64,000 bases of DNA from Sinohyriopsis cumingii (lineage: Eukaryota; Mollusca; Bivalvia; Unionida; Unionidae), in the NCBI GenBank assembly GCA_028554795.2, contig JAPYKE020000555.1, forward strand, positions 62,001 through 126,000, read 5' to 3'. The notes beneath the pieces are model-generated. The model saw only the letters and a program-made list of their open reading frames with translations. It was not told the DNA's origin and searched no databases. The position numbers and the translations under genes were made by a program. Below, piece by piece: positions 62,415 through 64,000 of this stretch. Within the stretch, counting starts at the first letter, position 1; each line of letters opens with the position of its first letter.

Positions 62415-62606
62415 CAGGGTCGGCGCTACCATATAGGAAAACTAGGCAGCCGCCTAGGGCGCTGATTTCGGGGGGGGGGGTATTTTTTTCAAAAAATTAT
62501 TGTTTGTAACTTCTGAAATTGATATTTTCCGGGGTGGGGGTGGGGGCGCCAGAATCTAACGTTGCCTAGGGCGCCACATAGTCTGGCCGGGTCTGGCGCG
62601 GCCCTG
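62415..62606. mobile_element. hAT-like MITE, 192 bp
   Basis: The ends CAGGGTCGGCGC and GCGCGGCCCTG are inverted repeats, and the flanks are an exact 8-bp duplication. Both are hallmarks of hAT non-autonomous elements. Inner inverted pieces (GCCGCCTAGGGCGC and GCCTAGGGCGCC) make it GC-rich. It contains a G run. A, B and C lack it at the same place, so it inserted after D separated. Confidence 0.92.
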
Positions 62607-62614
62607 AACGCACA
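62607..62614. repeat. MITE target-site duplication, right
   Basis: AACGCACA, the exact second copy. Confidence 0.9.
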
Positions 62615-63282
62615 TCCGTATTCGATCTGAAAATTATCACTGGGAACATAATAAATAATACATCAAATATTTTAGTGTCCTCAGTTCATATTGGCACGAA
62701 CAGATAACCACCACCCTCTAAAAATGTCAGCGATATAATTTTACAAAAGCTGCAGAAGGGAACTCAAAGTTGTCTGATGTTATACGCAACACGCATAAAA
62801 GGTTCAACCATTCTTACCGGATGATTAAAACGGCGCAAGGCTTCTAACTGAATGCGGTCGTTGGTTCCGGTCAGTTAAAACACAGGCTGAATCCATACGC
62901 TGGTTCCGCCTGTGAGTCTCCACAACTCTACCTTTGCAACAACTATGAAACCCATTTCAAGCTATATAAAGATTTGTTTCCAATTATACAATGGTAAAAT
63001 TAAGTATTACTTGTTTAAATCATGCTAGTAAATATGCTGCTTGTCAACAACCCTCACAACTGATCACACTTTGTAAAGTATGGGTCACGATGCATCCAAA
63101 GCTATGCCGGATATATCATCGCCTATAATTTGCCATGCCCTTTTTTCTTATCTGCGAATTTTACTGCAGTCATCCTAGCCTAGTAATCGTCTTCGCCTCC
63201 CCTTTCAAAGGAAATCTACTTCCCTAACCACTATGTTCACTTAATAATTGTTTGAAAAATGAATCTAATACAGCGTCGACTT

Positions 63283-63400
63283 TGATCTATCTATATCTAT
63301 CTATCTATCTATCTGTCTGTCAGTCTGTATGTCTGTCTGTCTATCTATTTAGCTATATACAAACATGTCTGTTTGTCTGTCTGTCTATTTGTCCTATTAA
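63283..63400. repeat. TCTA/TCTG simple region 1, copy D
   Basis: TCTA units, then TCTGTCTG variants. Confidence 0.93.
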
Positions 63401-63639
63401 ACGAAATCTGCTTTCCTAACCACTATGTTCACTGTGTAATTGTTTCAAGAATGAATATAATATGGCATCGGCGTCAAAGATGAACTTATCCTCATCCACC
63501 CACCCACACAATTACTAATAATTCAAATTGCTTCTGCTATAGGTCAATGACAATCCAGAAAAAGTAATGAATACCATAGTTTTACTATTAATAATCCACT
63601 GATGAAAGCGAATTGGACGAAACGTTAGGAGACTGTTTT

Positions 63640-63885
63640 TCTCTATCCATCCCTTTATCTATATATCCATCCGTCTATATGTCTAACTATCCACCCATCT
63701 GCCTTACTGTTCATTCATTCATCTGCCTAACCATCCATTTAGCTATCGATTAATCCATCTATCCATCTGTTTATCCATCCTTCTCTCTGACAGCCCATCT
63801 TGCTGTCTGTCAATCTGTCCATCCGTCCATCATTCCGTCTCTCTGACTATCTATATATTTATCTCTCTCACTCTATCTGTGATAT
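63640..63885. repeat. TCTA/TCCA simple region 2, copy D
   Basis: Tetranucleotide variants equivalent to 31485..31925. The sequence before each of the two regions (CTTCCCTAACCACTATGTTCAC) is also repeated (63217 and 63411), so a local duplication of about 190 bp is present in D. Confidence 0.85.
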
Positions 63886-63927
63886 ACTTTTGCCAGATAA
63901 ATAAGTACGCGATTGTTTGATTTTCTT

Positions 63928-63952
63928 GATAGATAGATAGATAGATAGATAG
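63928..63952. repeat. (GATA)n microsatellite
   Basis: Six GATA units at the site of the (TA)(GA) repeats in A. Confidence 0.95.
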
Positions 63953-64000
63953 AGAGCGAACATAGATGGATCGGCAGAATGTTGTTGCTACTCATTCTAG

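Larger units (their letters stand above)
62020..64000 (+). repeat. Tandem unit copy D, cut by the window edge
   Basis: From GGTAAAGTAAGTAAATATAAC (A: 29880) it follows the unit order, including GATTGC (62291), CTCAAAGTTGTCTGA (62772), GGTCACG (63083), simple repeats and the start of half-repeat alpha (TTGTTGCTACTCATTC at the edge). A 192-bp MITE interrupts it. Divergence is similar to that of copy C. Confidence 0.85.

Overview
The window is eukaryotic, AT-rich, repeat-dominated intergenic or intronic DNA. It has no operons, no dense gene packing, very long (TA)n tracts and many transposon remnants. A tRNA-derived SINE, a dispersed repeat of a type common in marine molluscs, RTE-, CR1- and L1-like LINEs and a Gmr1-like Ty3/Gypsy remnant point to an invertebrate, most likely a mollusc. 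I cannot name the species or class. Almost all short open frames are microsatellite translations or noise. The only intact long coding sequence is a 562-codon transposase-like gene at 21804..23492. One weak host exon candidate lies near the left edge on the minus strand.

Layout, left to right. 0.8-1.3 kb: decayed L1/Tx1-like LINE with reverse transcriptase motifs. 1.4-1.6 kb: minisatellite. 1.9-2.1 kb: possible minus-strand exon behind a good splice acceptor. 2.1-8.9 kb: featureless AT-rich DNA with microsatellites and a 42-bp minisatellite. 9.3-9.66 kb: full-length SINE with a 13-bp target-site duplication. 9.97-12.03 kb: broken minus-strand Ty3/Gypsy element with the integrase end upstream of reverse transcriptase (Gmr1-like order), ending at a 162-bp fold-back palindrome. 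13.08-13.55 kb: (TA/TGTA)n block. 13.56-17.22 kb: near full-length but frame-broken plus-strand RTE-like LINE. 18.4-19.7 kb: unidentified coding-like remnants. 20.04-20.17 kb: (TA)n. 21.36-23.65 kb: DNA transposon with ~55-bp terminal inverted repeats around the 562-aa gene. 25.6 kb: dispersed repeat tail.

From about 28.97 kb to the window end the DNA is a tandem array of one large non-coding unit. Copies A (28973..38201) and B (38202..50880) are nearly identical where they overlap. Copies C (52985..61730) and D (62020 to the edge) are more diverged. Each unit also holds an older internal duplication. Later changes separate the copies: a SINE and a fold-back element in A and B, loss of one fold-back arm in B, a 1.24-kb insertion in B, a 192-bp hAT-like MITE with 8-bp duplication in D, and different microsatellite lengths. 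A CR1-like LINE fragment and a SINE tail lie between B and C.

Nothing here forms a host pathway. The window mainly records mobile-element activity and segmental duplication. The most interesting items are the compact, apparently intact inverted-repeat transposon; three fold-back palindromes with a similar apex; and the four-copy array, whose copies date the insertions relative to one another.
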